Positions 60,652 to 64,000 of a DNA stretch of 64,000 bases are shown here, piece after piece. Made by a program: the position numbers and the translations under genes. Under the pieces are notes generated by a model. It made no database searches, was not told where the DNA came from, and saw only the letters and a list, made by a program, of their open reading frames with translations. Numbering within the stretch: position 1 is the first letter of the stretch; each line of letters begins with the position of its first letter. This stretch comes from Sphingopyxis sp. H053 (GTDB lineage Bacteria; Pseudomonadota; Alphaproteobacteria; Sphingomonadales; Sphingomonadaceae): NCBI RefSeq assembly GCF_001468225.1, contig NZ_LNRU01000002.1:372001-436000 (forward strand), read 5' to 3'.

Positions 60652-62319
60652 TTATCGACAGCTGCTCTCGGGCCCCGACAACAGGTCGAGACAGCGTCCG
60701 TCGATCTTGTTCGCGTCCACGGCCAGGCCCATCAGCGAGGCGAGTGTCGGCATGATATCCACCGTCATCACGGCGTTGGGCTGTTCGAAACCGGCCAGCC
60801 CCTTGCGCCAGAAGAGGATCGGCACGCGGCGGTCATAATCCCACACCGACCCGTGCGTCGCGACATAACCGATGCCCGATTCGGGGATCGGCGTGACCCG
60901 CGGCTTCAGCGCGATGATGAAATCGCCCGAACGCTGCGGATTATACGAGGCGCGCAGCTTGTCCATCAGGGTCCAGGTGTCAGGGGCGCGTTTTGAAATC
61001 GAATGCGCCTCGAGTTCTTCGCGCGTCACCACCGCCTCGATCTGCGGATGCGCGCGAAGGCGCGGAAGCAGTTCGGCGAGCACGGCCTTGCGCTGCGCGG
61101 CGGTCAGCGTCTTCGCCAGATAATAGTCGCCGCCATCGCCATAGAGCAGGGGCTGCGGCAGGCCGAGCTTTTCGGCCACCGCCTTGCCCATTGCTTCGGG
61201 GTCGAGCGCCTTGTCGACGCGCTGCGCGTCGGGCCAGGCGTTCTGGCGGTTGCGTTCGGGCAGGTCGTGGCCGCCATGGTCGGCGGTCAGCGCGACGACA
61301 TAATCGATCCCCGTCGCATCGAGCCGCGCAAAGAAATCGCCGAGCTCGCGGTCGAGCCCCGCCATCTGGATGCACATCTCGCTGCCTTCGGTGCCGGTGC
61401 TGTGGCCGACATAGTCGGTCGCTGCCAGCCCGACGATCAAGAGGTCGGTGCCGCTACCCTCACCCATCTTGCGCACCTGGCGCAGCGCGGCGGCGGTCGC
61501 GAGTACCGCGCCATCGGCCTCGGGCGACGCCATGAAACGGCGGAAGTCGCCGGCGTCGCGCGCCATGCGGCCGGTGCCGACCGAGCCGCCCTTTTCGAGC
61601 GGGATCGCGATGTCGTGCGCGGTGCAATCGGCGGGAAGCGTCAGCGCGGGGCGCGGCTGGTTAATCGCGGCGGCGATCGCGGTGCCCGCCTGCTGCGCCG
61701 CCGGCGACAAGGTCGTGCCGCGATAGCTGGTGAGCCCGGTGGGCGCGAGCCACATCAGTTCGTCGGCCTGCCGGCCGCCCATCATGATCGCCGAGCGATC
61801 CTTGCCCGATACCGAGACGACCTGCGCCTTCGGGTCGCGCGCCTTCATCAGATCGCCGAGCGTTGGCACGAGCAGATGGTTCACCGACGGCGCATATGCG
61901 CCGCTTTTCGATGTCGTCCCCGCGACCGTTTCGTCCTCGGCGCAATAGACGCGCTTGTCGGCGCGCGCGACCGACAGGTCGAAATAATTATTGGCGACGA
62001 TCCCCGTGTGCGCCGGATGATTACCGGTCAGGATCGTCGAATGGCCGGGGCAGGTTTCGGTCGCGCCGTGCGCCTGATAGCCCGACGGGAAGACGATGCC
62101 CGACGCGAGCCGCGCGAGGCCGCCGGTGAAACGCCCGCGATATTCGGCGAACAAATCGGCTGAAAACTGATCGACCGCGATCATCACGACGAGCTTCGGC
62201 GCCGGGGTCGTGGCGGTAATTTTCTGTACCGGCGGCGCCGAATTCTGCGCGAGACCGGTTCCGGCGGCGGCAACACAAAGCGCGGTAGCGATGGCAGTGG
62301 ACAGATATTTCAGCTTCAC
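60652..62319 (-). CDS. alkaline phosphatase, Thr-nucleophile type (SpAP/PafA-like)
   Basis: A 555-aa exported phosphatase: signal MKLKYLSTAIATALCVAAAG, then VVMIAVDQFSADLFAEYRGR with a metal Asp, the nucleophile region HGATETCPGHSTILTGNHPA (Thr89 by my count), SGKDRSAIMMGG, ATDYVGHSTG, ALTADHGGHD and YVATHGSVWDYDRRVPILFW. Length and motifs match the Sphingomonas SpAP. It hydrolyses phosphate mono- or diesters in the periplasm. GTG 62319 has GGAG upstream; ATG 62349 is the alternative. Upstream of proC, divergent from the DsbD-like gene. Confidence 0.92.
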   Translation of the reverse strand: MKLKYLSTAIATALCVAAAGTGLAQNSAPPVQKITATTPAPKLVVMIAVDQFSADLFAEYRGRFTGGLARLASGIVFPSGYQAHGATETCPGHSTILTGNHPAHTGIVANNYFDLSVARADKRVYCAEDETVAGTTSKSGAYAPSVNHLLVPTLGDLMKARDPKAQVVSVSGKDRSAIMMGGRQADELMWLAPTGLTSYRGTTLSPAAQQAGTAIAAAINQPRPALTLPADCTAHDIAIPLEKGGSVGTGRMARDAGDFRRFMASPEADGAVLATAAALRQVRKMGEGSGTDLLIVGLAATDYVGHSTGTEGSEMCIQMAGLDRELGDFFARLDATGIDYVVALTADHGGHDLPERNRQNAWPDAQRVDKALDPEAMGKAVAEKLGLPQPLLYGDGGDYYLAKTLTAAQRKAVLAELLPRLRAHPQIEAVVTREELEAHSISKRAPDTWTLMDKLRASYNPQRSGDFIIALKPRVTPIPESGIGYVATHGSVWDYDRRVPILFWRKGLAGFEQPNAVMTVDIMPTLASLMGLAVDANKIDGRCLDLLSGPESSCR

Positions 62320-62456
62320 GGACGGCTTCTCCAAATGATGGCGGGGCATCGCCCCAAAAAGCGCGGGCTGTCCTCTCGTCGAAAGCCGCCTATATGGCAA
62401 GCCTTCGAACGATGAACGGGCGCGGGCAGAGCATGAATTTGACAAGTGAGGCTTTT

Positions 62457-64000
62457 GTGACACGCGCATGGCGAACCGTGCTGGCATTGCTGACGCTGGC
62501 CATCGTCGTCGTCGGCCCTGCGCACGCGCAATCGACGCATATCCAGCCAAAACTGGTCGCCGAGTCGGCGGCGCCCGCCCCCGGCAGCAGCACGACACTT
62601 GCGCTGACGATGGCGCCCGAGCCGACCTGGCACGGCTATTGGGCGAATGGCGGCGACGCGGGTTTCGGCCTGTCGGTCGAATGGAACGCGCCCGAGGGGG
62701 TGACGATTGCGCCGTTCCGCTATCCGGTGCCCGACGCGCTGATCCTCTTTGGCATGATGAACCATGTCTATGAGCATCCCTATGCGCTGCTCGCCGAGGT
62801 GCAGGTCGACAAGAGAGTCGCGCCCGGGACCGACCTGACGCTATCGGGGGTCGCGAACTGGCTCGCCTGCACCGACAAGGTGTGCGTGCCCGAAAAAGCG
62901 GTGATTTCGGTCGCGCTGAAGGCAGGAGACGGCAAGATCGCGCCCGCCGAGCGCACCCGCTTCGACGGCTGGCGTGCGCTGCTGCCGCAGCCGCTCGACC
63001 GCCACGGCACTTGGGAAAAGCGCGGCGACATCGTGCGCTTTGCCATCCCCCTCCCCGCCAGCACCGCGATCGACGCGCCGCACCTGTTCGTCGAGACGCA
63101 GGATGTCGTCGACTATGCCGCACCGCAACGCTTCAGCCGCAATGGCGACCACATCGTCGTCGAAACGCGCTTCAAGGGCGAAAAAGCAGGGCCGGTTTCG
63201 GCGCTGCTGAAGCTCGGCGGCGGGCGCGGGCTGTCGTTGACGCTCGACCCCGGCGCGGTCCCCGCGGCGGGCGAGACGATCGCCGGTAAAGCCGGCGGCA
63301 TCGATATGGGGTTGTTCTGGACCGCGCTCGGCGGGGCTATCTTGGGCGGGCTGATCCTCAACCTGATGCCGTGCGTCTTCCCGATCTTGAGCCTCAAGGC
63401 ATTGAGCCTTGCGCGCTCGGGCGGCGATGCGCGGTCGGCGAAGATCGAGGCGCTCGCCTACACTGCCGGTGCCATCGTCACCGCACTGCTGCTCGGCGGC
63501 GTGCTGCTCGCGCTGCGCGCGGCGGGCGAGCAGGTCGGCTGGGCGTTCCAGTTGCAACATCCTGTGAGCGTGCTCGCGCTGCTGATCCTCGCGCTGGCGA
63601 TCACGCTCAATCTGCTCGGCGCCTATGAACTGCCGTCCTTCGGCCGCGGACAGGCGCTCGTCGACAAGGGCGGCGCGGCGGGCGGATTCTGGACCGGCGC
63701 GCTCGCGGCCTTTGTTGCAACGCCGTGCAGCGGCCCGCTGCTCGGGGCGGCGCTCGGCGCGACGCTGGTGCTGCCAGCGTGGGCAGCACTGCCGATCTTC
63801 GGCGGGCTCGGCTTGGGCCTCGCCCTGCCGTTCCTCGCGATCGGCTTTGTGCCCGCACTGCGCAACCGGCTGCCGAAGCCGGGACCGTGGATGGACCGTT
63901 TCCGCAAATGGATGGCGCTGCCGATGGGGCTCACCACGCTCGCGCTGGCATGGCTGCTGTGGCGGCAACTCGGCGGCGGCGAGCAGCTCATATGGCCGAT
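62457..64000 (+). CDS. DsbD/ScsB-type thiol:disulfide reductase (truncated by window end)
   Basis: At least 514 codons, running off the window. GTG 62457 is preferred, with GAGG 5 nt upstream, giving signal MTRAWRTVLALLTLAIVVVG (cleavage after AHA); ATG 62433 or 62394 would lengthen it. The N-terminal periplasmic domain contains LACTDKVCVPEKA, a DsbD-alpha-like Cys pair. From about residue 290 the membrane domain begins: LGGLILNLMPCVFPILSLKA with one redox Cys, and AFVATPCSGPLLGAALGATL with the second. It should pass electrons from cytoplasmic thioredoxin to periplasmic partners. The thioredoxin-like C-terminus would lie beyond the window. Confidence 0.9.
   Translation, partial: MTRAWRTVLALLTLAIVVVGPAHAQSTHIQPKLVAESAAPAPGSSTTLALTMAPEPTWHGYWANGGDAGFGLSVEWNAPEGVTIAPFRYPVPDALILFGMMNHVYEHPYALLAEVQVDKRVAPGTDLTLSGVANWLACTDKVCVPEKAVISVALKAGDGKIAPAERTRFDGWRALLPQPLDRHGTWEKRGDIVRFAIPLPASTAIDAPHLFVETQDVVDYAAPQRFSRNGDHIVVETRFKGEKAGPVSALLKLGGGRGLSLTLDPGAVPAAGETIAGKAGGIDMGLFWTALGGAILGGLILNLMPCVFPILSLKALSLARSGGDARSAKIEALAYTAGAIVTALLLGGVLLALRAAGEQVGWAFQLQHPVSVLALLILALAITLNLLGAYELPSFGRGQALVDKGGAAGGFWTGALAAFVATPCSGPLLGAALGATLVLPAWAALPIFGGLGLGLALPFLAIGFVPALRNRLPKPGPWMDRFRKWMALPMGLTTLALAWLLWRQLGGGEQLIWP

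Noticed and set aside
60653..63123. Extension of the phosphatase frame to 63123
   Set aside because: The upstream part is an Arg-rich antisense shadow of the DsbD-like gene; the signal peptide and ribosome binding site place the start at 62319.

Overview
The window is GC-rich, densely packed alphaproteobacterial chromosome, most likely from a sphingomonad of the Sphingopyxis/Sphingomonas type. Supporting this are large Xanth-Caul-type TonB-dependent receptors, a Thr-nucleophile alkaline phosphatase like the Sphingomonas enzyme, a DUF1153/SciP-like protein, a GTTC-N7-GTTC SOS box and several extragenic palindromes. This assignment comes from reading the genes, not from a database search.

Layout. 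1-7 kb: start of an ABC exporter with a possible leader peptide, a LacI regulator, a YeiH-type membrane protein, a secreted amidohydrolase, a methyltransferase and a winged-helix/TolB/TPR regulator. 6.7-13.5 kb: a sulfatase locus with two exported CxPxR sulfatases, a lipoprotein formylglycine-generating enzyme, a TetR regulator, and a translationally coupled SDR/crotonase pair. A matching palindrome lies in front of both sulfatase genes. 13.5-15.6 kb: an SOS-box region with a micro-ORF, then a CPA1 Na+/H+ antiporter.

15.6-39 kb: an alpha-mannoside utilisation locus. It has four GH92 enzymes, a GH125, a GH43, a GH2, a TonB receptor, two sugar MFS permeases, a ROK sugar kinase, ManA and a ROK repressor. 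The inferred route is oligosaccharide uptake through the receptor, periplasmic trimming to mannose, import by MFS, phosphorylation by the ROK kinase and conversion to fructose-6-phosphate by ManA.

39-55 kb: a D-amino-acid/peptidoglycan-fragment locus. It has an exported D-aminoacylase, a LysR regulator, DgcN and DgcA (D-glutamate to N-acetyl-D-glutamate to N-acetyl-L-glutamate), a DAACS symporter, an AmpG-like permease, a cytoplasmic SxxK hydrolase, DacB/PBP4, a penicillin-acylase-family hydrolase and a second TonB receptor. Three copies of a CTAT-N11-ATAG LysR-type box lie about 80-90 nt upstream of three transcription units, which suggests one regulon under the local LysR protein.

55-64 kb: housekeeping and miscellaneous genes: MaoC dehydratase, DUF1153 protein, NTF2-like protein, exported beta-repeat protein, tRNA-Gln(UUG), IlvE, MarR regulator, ProC, alkaline phosphatase, and the start of a DsbD/ScsB-type protein cut by the window end. 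No CRISPR array, insertion sequence or prophage was seen.
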